Positions 8,137 to 17,233 of a stretch of DNA of 64,000 nucleotides are shown one piece after another; within the stretch, counting starts at the first letter, position 1; each line of letters opens with the position of its first letter. Under the pieces are notes generated by a model. That model was given only the letters and a program-made list of their open reading frames with translations. It had not been told where the DNA came from and made no database searches. Source of the DNA: Anthropogastromicrobium sp963652495. Lineage in GTDB: Bacteria; Bacillota; Clostridia; Lachnospirales; Lachnospiraceae. Location of the stretch: the NCBI GenBank assembly GCA_963652495.1, contig CAVJTU010000006.1, positions 5,337 through 69,336 of the forward strand. Reading direction: 5' to 3'. The position numbers and the translations under genes were made by a program.

Positions 8137-9498
8137 ATGAAAATAATAATTGCAGGTGTCGGAAAGGTTGGAACTACGCTGACCAGACAGTTGAGCGCCT
8201 CAGGTTATGATGTTACGCTGATTGACATCAAGCAGCAGGTGCTTGAAGCAAATGTAGAAAAATATGATGTGATGGCCGTTATGGGAAACTGTGCTACAAT
8301 GGAAACATTGCTCCAGGCAGGTGTGCGCGATGCTGATCTTCTGATCGCAGCAACAGGTGCCGATGAGTTAAATCTTCTGTGCAGCATGACGGCACATGGA
8401 ATCAATCCGGACATTCACACGATTGCAAGAGTTTGTAATCCGGATTACACTGATCAGGTTTATAAGATGCAGAAGACATTCGCATTGTCTCTTACGGTAA
8501 ACCCGGAAAAGCAGGCAGCGATTGAAATTGAGCGTCTGTTAAAGTTTCCGGGCTTTTTAAAGAGAGACAGCTTTGCAAAGGGAAGAGTTGAGATTGTTGA
8601 ACTGCGTGTGGACGGGAAGAGCCGTCTGTGCAATGTGGCACTGAGCGAGTTAAACGGAGTCATCAAATGTCGTGTCCTTGTCTGTGCAGTTCTTAGAAGG
8701 GGCGATGTCGTAGCACCGGACGGAAGCTTTATTTTAAGAGAAGGTGATCGAATCTTCGTTACTGCGTCTACGGACAGTCTGGCAACCTTGCTTGACAATC
8801 TGGGCATTATAACAAAGAAAGTACATCACGTGATGATCTGCGGCGGCGGGCGTGTCAGCTACTACCTTGCACAGCAGTTAGAGAAGGACGGAATAACCGT
8901 TCGCTTGATTGAGAAGGATCCAAAGCGCTGTGAGGAACTGGCTGCTCTCCTTACAAGGACGGAGATCATAAATGATGATGCAAGCAATACTTTTGTATTA
9001 AAGAGAGAAAATCTTGACAGCTGCGATGCACTTGTCACTGCAACGGGAATGGATGAGCTAAACCTGATAATCTCCCTGTATGGAACGAAGCACGGCGTTT
9101 CACAGGTTATCACGAAGCTTGGTCATATGGAAAACGGCAGCATGATCGACCAGCTGCCGATCGGAAGTACGATCTGGCCGAAGGATCTTTGCTGTAATGG
9201 TATTGTTCGTTATATTCGGGCAATGCACAATCAGACAGGAGCAGCCGTGTCTGTCCATTCTATTGCAGATGGAAAGGCAGAGGCGATCGAGTTTCATGTG
9301 GATGGAAAGCAGGCATACTGTGATCGACCATTGAAGAGTATGAAAGTAAAGCAGAACATTCTGGTAACATGTATTACACATGGCGGCGTTACGGAGCTTC
9401 CGGGTGGTGAATCTGTCATCCGCGAAGGCGATACGGTTGTCGTTGTTACGACCAGGAGTGATATTATCTACCAGCTGGGTGATATTTTTGAGCAATAA
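8137..9498 (+). CDS. trkA: Trk potassium uptake system NAD-binding subunit TrkA
   Basis: A 453-residue cytoplasmic regulator made of two RCK units. Each has a Rossmann TrkA-N domain (MKIIIAGVGKVGTTL at residue 1; HVMICGGGRVSYYLA at about 230) and a TrkA-C domain (about 140-220 and 370-450). It binds NAD(H)/ATP and gates the TrkH channel encoded 63 bp downstream. Length and double-domain layout match full TrkA rather than the single-domain KtrA/C. Confidence 0.95.
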   Translation: MKIIIAGVGKVGTTLTRQLSASGYDVTLIDIKQQVLEANVEKYDVMAVMGNCATMETLLQAGVRDADLLIAATGADELNLLCSMTAHGINPDIHTIARVCNPDYTDQVYKMQKTFALSLTVNPEKQAAIEIERLLKFPGFLKRDSFAKGRVEIVELRVDGKSRLCNVALSELNGVIKCRVLVCAVLRRGDVVAPDGSFILREGDRIFVTASTDSLATLLDNLGIITKKVHHVMICGGGRVSYYLAQQLEKDGITVRLIEKDPKRCEELAALLTRTEIINDDASNTFVLKRENLDSCDALVTATGMDELNLIISLYGTKHGVSQVITKLGHMENGSMIDQLPIGSTIWPKDLCCNGIVRYIRAMHNQTGAAVSVHSIADGKAEAIEFHVDGKQAYCDRPLKSMKVKQNILVTCITHGGVTELPGGESVIREGDTVVVVTTRSDIIYQLGDIFEQ

Positions 9499-9561
9499 CA
9501 GAAACAGATACTGGACAGTTATCAATAATGCTGGAATGTCTGCAAAGGAGTTTGGAAAATT

Positions 9562-11013
9562 ATGAATTATAAAATGATGGGGCGGCTGATTGCATTAATT
9601 CTGTTGGCAGAGGCGGTATTTATGGTGCCTGCGTTAATCATCAGTCTGGCTGGTCAGGATAGTCTGGCGATCATGGGTTTTGTGGTAAGCATTTTTGTAA
9701 TTCTTGTGGTGGCTGGTGTGCTTTTGTTTTTCGGAAGAAAGGCAAGAAGGGGCTTTTATGCAAGAGAGGGTATGGTCTGTGTCGGACTGGCATGGATTGT
9801 GATGAGTCTTCTTGGCTGCCTTCCGTTTTGGATTTCACGCGAGATTCCATTTTATTTGGACGCATTGTTTGAGATTGTTTCCGGTTTTACGACAACAGGC
9901 GCGTCTATCCTGTCAAATGTGGAAGGACTTTCCAATGGCATGCTGTACTGGAGAAGCTTCAGCCACTGGGTAGGCGGCATGGGTGTGCTGGTATTTTTGC
10001 TTGCAGTTGTCCCGGTCAGCGGACGAAACGATGGCTTTACGATGCATCTTCTTCGTGCAGAAAGCCCTGGACCAAATGTTGCAAAGCTTGTTCCGAGAAT
10101 CCGCAGCACAGCTGGAATCCTTTACATTCTGTATATCGTGCTTACGATAGTCACTTTTATTTTTCTGATGATTGGAAAAATGCCGGTGCTGGAGGCAATA
10201 TGTACTGCGTTTGGTACAGCGGGAACAGGTGGATTCGGTATAAAAAATGACAGCATGGCAAGCTACAGCCCGTATATTCAGAACGTTTGCACGGTATTTA
10301 TGCTTTTGTTTGGTGTCAATTTCAGCTGCTACTATATGCTCATTATGAAGCAGTTTAAGAATGTTTATCAGGATGAGGAGCTTCGCCTTTATATTGGACT
10401 TGTGTTAGGAAGTGTTTTGCTGATTGTGATCAATTTAAGAGGCTTTTATGGAACATTTGAGGAAACGCTTCGCCATGCTTTTTTTCAGGTTGCAAGTATT
10501 ATTACCACGACAGGCTTTGCGACGACAGATTTTGATTTGTGGCCAGGCTTCTCAAAGACAATCCTGCTTTGTCTGATGGTAGTGGGTGCATGCGCAGGAA
10601 GTACGGGCGGCGGTTTTAAGTGCGGAAGACTGCTTCTTGTATTCAAGAGCCTTCGCCGCAATCTCCAGAAATTGCTTCGCCCGCAGCGTATTCAGGCGGT
10701 GCGCAGCAACAAGCAGGTCGTATCCGAGATTGTGCTGGAAAATACGAATGCCTATCTTGCAGCCTATGCGCTGATTATTATGTTTAGCTTATTAGTAGTC
10801 TCACTGGATGGTTTTTCAGTTGGAACAAACCTTTCTGCCGTGTTGTCGTGCTTTAACAACATCGGACCGGGACTTGAGATGGTTGGACCGACTTGCAATT
10901 TTTCCATTTATAGCCCATTATCAAAGATTATGTTAATCATTGACATGCTGGCAGGACGACTGGAGATTTTCCCAATCCTGATTCTTTTGTCACGCGATAC
11001 GTGGAGACGATAA
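9562..11013 (+). CDS. trkH: Trk-type potassium transporter membrane subunit TrkH
   Basis: A 483-residue integral membrane protein of the TrkH/KtrB superfamily. The four pore-loop repeats with selectivity-filter glycines are visible: SGFTTTGASIL, FGTAGTGGFG, TTTGFATTDF and FNNIGPGLEMVG. Gating-loop-type sequence VGACAGSTGGGFKCGR precedes the last part. The size is typical of TrkH. It is co-transcribed with trkA, which supplies the regulatory ring. A terminator follows at 11053-11085. Confidence 0.95.
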   Translation: MNYKMMGRLIALILLAEAVFMVPALIISLAGQDSLAIMGFVVSIFVILVVAGVLLFFGRKARRGFYAREGMVCVGLAWIVMSLLGCLPFWISREIPFYLDALFEIVSGFTTTGASILSNVEGLSNGMLYWRSFSHWVGGMGVLVFLLAVVPVSGRNDGFTMHLLRAESPGPNVAKLVPRIRSTAGILYILYIVLTIVTFIFLMIGKMPVLEAICTAFGTAGTGGFGIKNDSMASYSPYIQNVCTVFMLLFGVNFSCYYMLIMKQFKNVYQDEELRLYIGLVLGSVLLIVINLRGFYGTFEETLRHAFFQVASIITTTGFATTDFDLWPGFSKTILLCLMVVGACAGSTGGGFKCGRLLLVFKSLRRNLQKLLRPQRIQAVRSNKQVVSEIVLENTNAYLAAYALIIMFSLLVVSLDGFSVGTNLSAVLSCFNNIGPGLEMVGPTCNFSIYSPLSKIMLIIDMLAGRLEIFPILILLSRDTWRR

Positions 11014-11052
11014 AAACAATCCATGAGGTGTGTGAAAAAATAGTAAAAAAAG

Positions 11053-11085
11053 AAGTGCCATGGCTTAGTCCACGGCACTTTTTAA
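11053..11085. terminator. Bidirectional terminator between trkH and proA
   Basis: AAGTGCCATGG (11053-11063) pairs with CCACGGCACTT (11070-11080) with one mismatch. A T-run follows on the plus strand and an A-run precedes it. It can therefore serve the convergent trkH and proA transcripts. Confidence 0.75.
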
Positions 11086-11165
11086 CGTTTTGATTGCAAT
11101 CTGTGTGTCATACAGATTTACAGAGAAATCAAAATGCACACCTGAAATCAGTGCTCAATGCGTGA

Positions 11166-12419
11166 TCAGATGCGAATCTGTCCATTTCCAGTGATCACAT
11201 ATTTGTATGCAGTCAGCTCTCGAAGCCCCATCGGACCTCTGGCATGAAGCTTTTGCGTAGAGATTCCCATTTCACAGCCAAGACCAAATTCGCCGCCGTC
11301 TGTGAAGCGAGTTGAGGCATTGACGTAGACAGCAGCACTGTCAACAAGTGATGTAAAGAGCAGTGCGGTCTGCTCATTTTGAGTGATAATGGATTCGCTG
11401 TGGTGAGTTGAGTGCGCTGCAATGTGGTCGATTGCCTCTGTCACATCGCCCACGATATGTATGGCAAGAATATAATCTAAAAATTCTGTGTCAAAATCCT
11501 GCTCACCGGCAGGAGTGCCAGTGATGATAGACAGTGCCTCCGGATCCAGACGAAGCTGTGCCGGATGAGGATGTGAAGGATTACACAGACGCTCCTTTAA
11601 CATAGGGAGAAATGTTGCTGCAGCATCGCGGTGTACCAGGCAGACTTCGGCAGCATTGCATACAGACGGACGGCTCATCTTGGCATTTTCCACAATGTTT
11701 AGTGCCATCGTAAGATCGGCATCTTTGTCTACGTAGATGTGACAGATTCCGGTACCAGTCTGGATGCAAGGTACCAGCGCCTGTTCCACGCAAGCCTTAA
11801 TCAGTCCTGCACCGCCGCGCGGAATAAGCAAATCCACCAGTCCAACTGCGCGCATCAGCTCCTGTGCACTGGCACGGCTGGTGTCTTCAATCAAATTAAT
11901 GGCATGTTCAGTGATGCCGCAGGCATGCAATCCCTTTCGCAGTGCGGTAACGATTGCAAATGCGCTGTGAAAGGCTTCTTTTCCGCCGCGCAGCACGCAG
12001 ACGTTGCCGGATTTTAATGCAAGGGCTGCCGCGTCAGATGTAACATTTGGGCGGCTTTCGTAGATAATGGCAATCACACCCATCGGAACCGAAACTTTTT
12101 TGATGTGCAGACCGTTCGGACGAGTTATTTCAGATAGAACCGTTCCGACTGGGTCAGGCAGCTTAGCGACAGCACGGATACCATCTGCCATTGCACGGAC
12201 ACGGGATTCGTCAAGACGCAGACGATCCAACATAACATCGGATATGGAATTTCTGGCAGCCTCCATATCTTTTTTGTTTTCAGAAAGGATCGCGTCAGTA
12301 TCTGCGATAAGTGCGTCTGCCATGGCAAGAAGTGCGTTATTTTTTTCTTCACTGCTTAAGATAGCAAGTGTCGAAACCGCAGATTTTGCTTCTTTTAATA
12401 TAGTTTGAGTGTCTTTCAT
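11166..12419 (-). CDS. proA: Gamma-glutamyl phosphate reductase ProA
   Basis: A 417-residue aldehyde-dehydrogenase-fold enzyme that reduces gamma-glutamyl phosphate to glutamate semialdehyde with NADPH, the second step of proline synthesis. Family signatures include VPMGVIAIIYESRPNVT, the catalytic Cys in RPSVCNAAEVCLV, and the C-terminal FTDGGEFGLGCEMGISTQ. Length is standard. Its ATG overlaps the proB stop by 4 bp (ATGA), indicating translational coupling. Confidence 0.97.
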   Translation of the reverse strand: MKDTQTILKEAKSAVSTLAILSSEEKNNALLAMADALIADTDAILSENKKDMEAARNSISDVMLDRLRLDESRVRAMADGIRAVAKLPDPVGTVLSEITRPNGLHIKKVSVPMGVIAIIYESRPNVTSDAAALALKSGNVCVLRGGKEAFHSAFAIVTALRKGLHACGITEHAINLIEDTSRASAQELMRAVGLVDLLIPRGGAGLIKACVEQALVPCIQTGTGICHIYVDKDADLTMALNIVENAKMSRPSVCNAAEVCLVHRDAAATFLPMLKERLCNPSHPHPAQLRLDPEALSIITGTPAGEQDFDTEFLDYILAIHIVGDVTEAIDHIAAHSTHHSESIITQNEQTALLFTSLVDSAAVYVNASTRFTDGGEFGLGCEMGISTQKLHARGPMGLRELTAYKYVITGNGQIRI

Positions 12420-13240
12420 GGTGTTTCCTCCTTTGCCATGGACATGGCGGTTTTGCTGCCTGGATTTTTCTGAGTCTTTTGTGCAAGAAAACGTGTTCCA
12501 ACAGCTTTGCCATCTGCGATGTCATACAGGATAACAGGATCGGCACCGTTTGCGATTACCATGTCAATGCCGTTTTCTGTTGCAATGCGCGCGGCCTGAA
12601 TCTTGGTTGTCATGCCGCCTGTGCCAAGGTTGCTTCCGGCACCGGATGTCATGGCTTCGATGTCCGGGGTAATAGCGGGAACTATGCCGATCAGTGTTGC
12701 ATTTGGATCCTTGCGGGGATCTGCGGTAAACAGTCCGTCGATATCAGAGAGAAGAATCAACAGATCCGCATGAACAGCACTGGCAACAATCGCACTTAAA
12801 GTGTCATTGTCACCGATGACAATCTCAGCAGTGGAGATTGTGTCATTCTCATTGATGATCGGAATGGCACCAAGCGCAAGTAACCGTTCCATAGTATTTT
12901 CTACATTCCGGCGGCGGTCTGCATGCTCAATGTCCTCACTTGTCAGAAGAATCTGTGCAACTGTGTGGTTATAAGCACCGAACAGCTTGTCGTAGGTATA
13001 CATGAGTTCACACTGACCGACAGCCGCTGCTGCCTGTTTCGTAGGCATATCGGACGGTCGCTCTTTTAATGAGAGCTTTCCTGCACCCATGCCTATGGCA
13101 CCGGACGAAACCATGACAATTTCATGACCTGCATTTTTCAAGTCACTGATTACTTTACAAAGCACTTCGGTACGACGTATATTCAGTCGGCCCGTGCGAT
13201 GTGCAAGGGTAGAAGTGCCGATTTTTATGACAATACGCAT
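12416..13240 (-). CDS. proB: Glutamate 5-kinase ProB, short form without PUA domain
   Basis: This 274-residue amino-acid kinase phosphorylates glutamate on the gamma-carboxyl, the first committed step of proline synthesis. Motifs are RIVIKIGTSTL at the N terminus, VSSGAIGMGAG, PIINENDTI, GDNDTLSA and the Lys-containing GTGGMTTKIQAA. It ends without the C-terminal PUA domain of the E. coli enzyme, as is common in Clostridia. I prefer the ATG at 13240, giving MRIVIKIG. An ATG at 13252 would put the AAAGG only one base from the start codon. A leader hairpin lies at 13264-13280. Confidence 0.95.
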   Translation of the reverse strand: MRIVIKIGTSTLAHRTGRLNIRRTEVLCKVISDLKNAGHEIVMVSSGAIGMGAGKLSLKERPSDMPTKQAAAAVGQCELMYTYDKLFGAYNHTVAQILLTSEDIEHADRRRNVENTMERLLALGAIPIINENDTISTAEIVIGDNDTLSAIVASAVHADLLILLSDIDGLFTADPRKDPNATLIGIVPAITPDIEAMTSGAGSNLGTGGMTTKIQAARIATENGIDMVIANGADPVILYDIADGKAVGTRFLAQKTQKNPGSKTAMSMAKEETP

Positions 13241-13263
13241 ATAAAGAACCATGCCTTTCTATG

Positions 13264-13280
13264 TCTGCGACAATCGCAGA
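13264..13280 (-). promoter_or_regulatory. Leader hairpin before proB
   Basis: TCTGCGA (13264-13270) and TCGCAGA (13274-13280) form a perfect 7-bp stem with a 3-nt loop, just upstream of the proB ribosome-binding region. It could influence proB translation; no T-box features accompany it. Confidence 0.4.
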
Positions 13281-13383
13281 ACCTATTTTCGTGACGATTT
13301 AGAACTGCACTTTGATTTTGCTTCGCATGTTTCAGCGTGGAGCAAATAATTCGCTGCGGCATTTTATATCTTACGTCCGCTTT

Positions 13384-13413
13384 AGTATAGCACAGTTAAA
13401 AAGAGTCTGTCAT
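13384..13413 (-). promoter_or_regulatory. Promoter of proBA
   Basis: On the minus strand ATGACA (13413-13408) and TATACT (13389-13384) are 18 bp apart. The transcript would have a leader of about 135 nt. The promoter sits back-to-back with that of the formate/nitrite channel. Confidence 0.55.
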
Positions 13414-13444
13414 TAAAAATTTGCTGTTCAATCAAAAAAAGTTG

Positions 13445-13453
13445 TGATATAAT
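13445..13453 (+). promoter_or_regulatory. Extended -10 promoter of the formate/nitrite transporter
   Basis: TGATATAAT (13445-13453) is a perfect extended -10. No good -35 box is present at 17 bp (TGTTCA at 13425-13430), consistent with an extended -10 promoter or an activator-dependent one. Confidence 0.5.
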
Positions 13454-13523
13454 AAGGGAGTTGTCAGGAAATTGAAAGTGAAAAAACTGGCAGCAATAAA
13501 AGAAGACAGGTGGATATTTTACT

Positions 13524-14360
13524 ATGGAAGGCTTTTTATCTGTAAAAGAAGCGACAGAGAGCTATGCACAGGGATGCAAAGCAAAAGCAGCGACACCGGT
13601 GAGTAAGCTGTTTGGAAAAGCTATGTTAGCCGGAATGATGATTGGAATGGGTGCAGCAGCGAGCAGTGTGGCAGCACATTCAGTAGCAAATGTAGGATTG
13701 GCGAGACTGACAGCTGCAGTTGTATTCCCGGTAGGACTGATGATGGTTATTTTACTGGGAGCAGAGCTGTTTACAGGCGATTGTCTGATGGCACTCGGCG
13801 TGGCAGGAAAGCACATTTCCATTGCAGACTGCATTCGCGTACTGGTGCTTGTGTTTCTTGGAAATTTTGCCGGAGCACTAATCTTTACAGCACTGATATA
13901 TTGCAGTGGTCAGCTGGATTATTCCGCAGGCGGGCTTGGAGCTTATACCATTAAGGTCGCATACGGAAAGGCAACGCTGTCATTTGGCAAGGCATTTACC
14001 TCTGGTATTCTTTGTAATATTCTGGTATGTGCAGCCGTCTTGATGGCAATCTGTGCAAAGGACATCAGTGGTAAGCTTCTGGTATCGTTCTTTGTTATTA
14101 TGTTGTTTGTTACGGCTGGTTTTGAGCATTGCGTAGCAAATATGTATTACATAACGGCAGGCTTGTTCTGTAAGATGAATCCGGATTATATAAATAAGGC
14201 AATGGAGCTGTACGGCTATACGGAAGCACAATTGGCGCAGTTAAGCTGGGGCAATTTCCTGCTTAAGAATCTGGTTCCGGTAACACTTGGAAATATTGTC
14301 GGTGGAATTTGCTGCATCGGACTTCCGCTGTGGTGTCTGAACCGCACAAAAAATAAATAA
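13524..14360 (+). CDS. Formate/nitrite transporter family channel (FocA/NirC type)
   Basis: A 278-residue membrane protein with the six-helix FNT fold. Visible are the first half-repeat KAMLAGMMIGMGAA, the broken-helix segment GAELFTGDCL, GNFAGALIFTAL, SGILCNILVCAAV, and GFEHCVANMYYI containing the conserved pore histidine. The family forms pentameric channels for formate, nitrite or hydrosulfide. In a fermenter with acetate kinase and probably pyruvate-formate lyase elsewhere, formate export is the most likely job, but specificity cannot be settled from sequence. It is flanked by its own promoter and terminator, so it is monocistronic. Confidence 0.92.
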   Translation: MEGFLSVKEATESYAQGCKAKAATPVSKLFGKAMLAGMMIGMGAAASSVAAHSVANVGLARLTAAVVFPVGLMMVILLGAELFTGDCLMALGVAGKHISIADCIRVLVLVFLGNFAGALIFTALIYCSGQLDYSAGGLGAYTIKVAYGKATLSFGKAFTSGILCNILVCAAVLMAICAKDISGKLLVSFFVIMLFVTAGFEHCVANMYYITAGLFCKMNPDYINKAMELYGYTEAQLAQLSWGNFLLKNLVPVTLGNIVGGICCIGLPLWCLNRTKNK

Positions 14361-14370
14361 TGAAAACAAA

Positions 14371-14428
14371 AAGTCATAGGAGCAGAAAATACACCATATT
14401 GTGCTGTATTTTTTGCTCCTATGGCTTT
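14371..14428. terminator. Long bidirectional terminator
   Basis: AAGTCATAGGAGCA... (14371-14392) pairs with the arm 14405-14428 ending ...TGCTCCTATGGCTTTTT, giving a stem of about 20 bp. T-runs on both strands serve the transporter and the convergent XRE gene. Confidence 0.8.
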
Positions 14429-14479
14429 TTATCCATTTTTCCGCAGAAAACCTCGTCCAACGTAGTCAGGCGGGGTTGT

Positions 14480-14830
14480 TCAAGATGTCTTGCTGGTTGT
14501 ATACAGCTTTTCAATATCCTGTAAAATGGCAAGCAGGCGTTTTTGTGTGCGTGGTGTCTGTTCTAAGATCAGGTTATAACATTGATTGATCGTGTTTTCT
14601 TCACCAGCTTTTCCAGGGGTGATATACTCAACAAAACGTTCAAGCGGCACATTGAGGGCAACTGATACGTTTTCAAGAGTTGTGAGCGTTGCATTTTTTT
14701 CACCGCGTTCCAGTTGACCAATATAGGTGGGATGGAGTCCGGAACGTTCAGCAAGGGTGTCACGGCTTATATGCTTTGAGATGCGGATTGCATAGATGCG
14801 TTTTCCTACGGCTTTGGCAATATCAGACAT
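14480..14830 (-). CDS. XRE-family HTH regulator A
   Basis: A 116-residue protein with an N-terminal Cro/C1-type helix-turn-helix (about residues 8-66: TLAERSGLHPTYIGQLERGEK). The C-terminal helical tail is about 45 residues and probably mediates dimerisation. It starts with ATG and a good AAGGAG site. It is the second gene of a leftward pair with a clear paralogue immediately upstream (57-bp gap). The targets are unknown. SinR-like small regulators often act on neighbouring operons, and here a wall-hydrolase gene lies divergently upstream. Confidence 0.85.
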   Translation of the reverse strand: MSDIAKAVGKRIYAIRISKHISRDTLAERSGLHPTYIGQLERGEKNATLTTLENVSVALNVPLERFVEYITPGKAGEENTINQCYNLILEQTPRTQKRLLAILQDIEKLYTTSKTS

Positions 14831-14887
14831 AGTTTGTTCTCCTTATATTCGTGAAATGAATTGACTTTTATTGGGGTGTGCAAACGA

Positions 14888-15223
14888 TTAACGATCCAGA
14901 TTGATGATCTGTTTCAGCAAAGCGTAGATGACTTCATGTGACTGAGATGGGAGTGTGCAGATGATATTGCGACAATCAGCCGGAATATTTTTTGCAGTTC
15001 CGGTGACAGTAGTGCTGTTGGCAAGCAGATCAGCGAGTGAAAGATCGAGTGCACAGGCAACTTTTTCAATGGTAGTTAAAGAGGCATTCTTTTCACCGCG
15101 TTCCAACTGACCAATGTAAGCAGGATGAAGTCCGCAGTGTTCTGCAAGCTGTTCCATTGTCAGATGTTTCGCTTTTCTTGCTTTTCGGATTCGCCTTCCG
15201 ACAGTTATCGTAATCTCAGACAT
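14888..15223 (-). CDS. XRE-family HTH regulator B, paralogue of the downstream regulator
   Basis: A 111-residue HTH protein (QLAEHCGLHPAYIGQLERGEK). It is highly similar to the 14480-14830 product through the recognition helix and divergent in the C-terminal tail. The frame is open farther upstream, but the extension is hydrophobic and unlike the family. The ATG at 15223 has GGAAGAG about 8 nt upstream and gives MSEITITVGRRIRKARK, matching the paralogue's start. It is therefore a short regulator and not a 184-residue protein. The tandem arrangement suggests local duplication. Confidence 0.82.
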   Translation of the reverse strand: MSEITITVGRRIRKARKAKHLTMEQLAEHCGLHPAYIGQLERGEKNASLTTIEKVACALDLSLADLLANSTTVTGTAKNIPADCRNIICTLPSQSHEVIYALLKQIINLDR

Positions 15224-15590
15224 GACAGTTTCTCTTCCTTTTCTTCCCTTTTTCATCTTTTCCAATATAGTCTTTAAGATATCAGGATGATTGATTCCTA
15301 TACTATAAATTGCAAAGAATCCGGTAAAGAAACTGACAGTATTATTTGAAATGAAATGGATACTATAAATATAAAACGAACATGGCAGGCAGAAAAAGTA
15401 ACTTTTTTTCAGAAATGTGGCTTTATCGGAATATGTATACAATAAGAATGCTTTTTTACAAAAACTTCTGCAAATTGTAAGAAATCCTTAAAACACATCA
15501 AAAGGGAAAGATGCTATCATGGTCAGGAGAAGATAAAGACAGATAAAAATGAATGCATATATAAGTTGGGCAGACTGGAGGCGAAGGATA

Positions 15591-17063
15591 TTGAAGAGAA
15601 AGCAGAGAGAACAACATGAAAAGAAGAGAAGAGGTCTTGGCTTAAAGGCACTTGTTATCGGAATGTCAGTTTGCATTGTATTTCTGGGCGGTGTTTTAGT
15701 GTGGGCTGTTTTGGGAAGTGTTCATCTGGAATCAGAGAGCGGACACGGTCTTGGTATTGTTGATGCTGTTAATACGCTGGAAAAGCAAAAAAAAGCAGTG
15801 GCACTTGCGGCAAAGCCATCATCGGCATCCTCGGAAAGCCAGACGCTTACAGCGAGTGAAACAGATACGGAGGAAACAACTGGCGTGGGTGAGGAAAAAG
15901 TGCAAAGCGCAGACGCAGATGAAAATCAGGAGACATACGAGTTGTATCAGCAGATCAATGAGGCAACAATGGCAAATGAGGCATCCGGTGTTACAGATGT
16001 GACGGCACTTGAGACGGTGACAGCTGATGATGTGCGTGCATGGATTGAAAGTTATGCATATGGTGAGTGGTCATATTTGGATGGCGCAGAAGTGACGCAG
16101 GCAGAAAAGGATGAGATCCTTTCAAGGAGAAATCTGGATGGAATCCCGGATACGATTTCGATTTCATATGGTGTGATTACACAGAATGCGGCAGTGCGTG
16201 CATTTCCAACCTGGAAAAAGGCTTCAAAATCACTTGATGAGAATGCATTTGATTATATCCAGGAAAGTATGCTGATGACAGGAGAGCCGGTTGCGGTTGT
16301 TCATCAGACAGCGGATGGAGTGTGGAGTTTTGTGCAGGCGACAAATTACAGAGGATGGGTTGAGACAAGCCGTATCGCATTCTGTACGCTGGATGCGCTG
16401 CAAGCATGGCAGACAGCAGACCGTGCAGTGGTAACGGATGCCAGACTTACGCTTTCGGATAACGTGCTTCGTATGGGAACAACACTTCCGGCAAGCGTGG
16501 ATGAGGACGGAACACTGACGGTGTCCATTCCGCAGGCAGATGAAAGTGGATTGCTGACAGTAAAGGAGGTACAGACTTCACAGGAAGGCATTCAGTTTGG
16601 GTATCTGGAATTTACAGAGTCAAATATACTGGAACAGGCAAAAAAGCTGATTGGAACGGCCTATGGATGGGGTGATTCAAATGGTGATATGGATTGCTCT
16701 TCAACAATGAATGCCATATATCGCTGTTTTGGGATAATTCTTCCGAGAAACACGAGTGAGTTAGCTCAGACAGGAACAAAAGTAGTATCACTGGAAGGTA
16801 TGACACAGGAAGAAAAGCTTGAGCAGATTCATTCGATGAATCCGGGTACCCTTCTAGTAATGAAAGGTCATGTTGTGATGTATATCGGACAGGAAGATGG
16901 ACAGGATATGATCCTGCATAATTTTACAACTTGTCTGGCAGAGGATGGCGTGAGCGCAGAGGATGTGTATCAGTGTTGCATTACACCGCTAAATCTAGTA
17001 ACGGCGGCAGGAATACAGTATCTGGATGTCTATGCGACAGCCGTATGTTTCCAGGAAAAATAG
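15591..17063 (+). CDS. Membrane-anchored SH3 and NlpC/P60 domain protein
   Basis: A 490-residue protein with a basic cytoplasmic tail, one transmembrane helix (ALVIGMSVCIVFLGGVLVWAVL) and a Ser/Thr/Glu-rich linker. An SH3-like region follows (VITQNAAVRAFPTW to YRGWVETSRI), then a C-terminal NlpC/P60 domain. Cys369 is in MDCSSTMNAIYRCFG and His427 in KGHVVMYIG. Relatives of this layout hydrolyse muropeptides, with SH3 domains docking the substrate. I chose TTG at 15591 because GGAGG (15577-15581) lies 9 nt upstream. The in-frame ATG at 15549 has only a distant AGGAG 19 nt away. A terminator follows at 17108-17149. Confidence 0.88.
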   Translation: MKRKQREQHEKKRRGLGLKALVIGMSVCIVFLGGVLVWAVLGSVHLESESGHGLGIVDAVNTLEKQKKAVALAAKPSSASSESQTLTASETDTEETTGVGEEKVQSADADENQETYELYQQINEATMANEASGVTDVTALETVTADDVRAWIESYAYGEWSYLDGAEVTQAEKDEILSRRNLDGIPDTISISYGVITQNAAVRAFPTWKKASKSLDENAFDYIQESMLMTGEPVAVVHQTADGVWSFVQATNYRGWVETSRIAFCTLDALQAWQTADRAVVTDARLTLSDNVLRMGTTLPASVDEDGTLTVSIPQADESGLLTVKEVQTSQEGIQFGYLEFTESNILEQAKKLIGTAYGWGDSNGDMDCSSTMNAIYRCFGIILPRNTSELAQTGTKVVSLEGMTQEEKLEQIHSMNPGTLLVMKGHVVMYIGQEDGQDMILHNFTTCLAEDGVSAEDVYQCCITPLNLVTAAGIQYLDVYATAVCFQEK

Positions 17064-17107
17064 AGAAAATAAGAAAGTTACAGGGTAAGAAAAAATACGA
17101 CGAAAAC

Positions 17108-17149
17108 AAAAGGGACAGCCACATGTTAGTGCGGCTGCCCCTTTTATTT
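17108..17149. terminator. Bidirectional terminator between the NlpC/P60 gene and argH
   Basis: AAAAGGGACAGCC (17108-17120) pairs with GGCTGCCCCTTTT (17133-17145), followed by ATTTT; the opposite strand also carries a T-run. It serves both convergent genes. Confidence 0.8.
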
Positions 17150-17233
17150 TGTATATTAGCGGTTATTGATAATGACTTTTTACTGGAAAAATGATGTTGC
17201 AGTTCACGCTTCATGCAAATGTGAGGTGACAGA

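Noticed and set aside
13241..13390. T-box riboswitch in the proBA leader
   Set aside because: Proline genes are often T-box controlled, but I see no conserved T-box bulge sequence or specifier stem in the 135-nt leader, only a small hairpin.
15224..15442. N-terminal extension of the upstream XRE gene to 184 residues
   Set aside because: The extension is hydrophobic and low in similarity to the paralogue; the ATG at 15223 has the proper ribosome-binding site.
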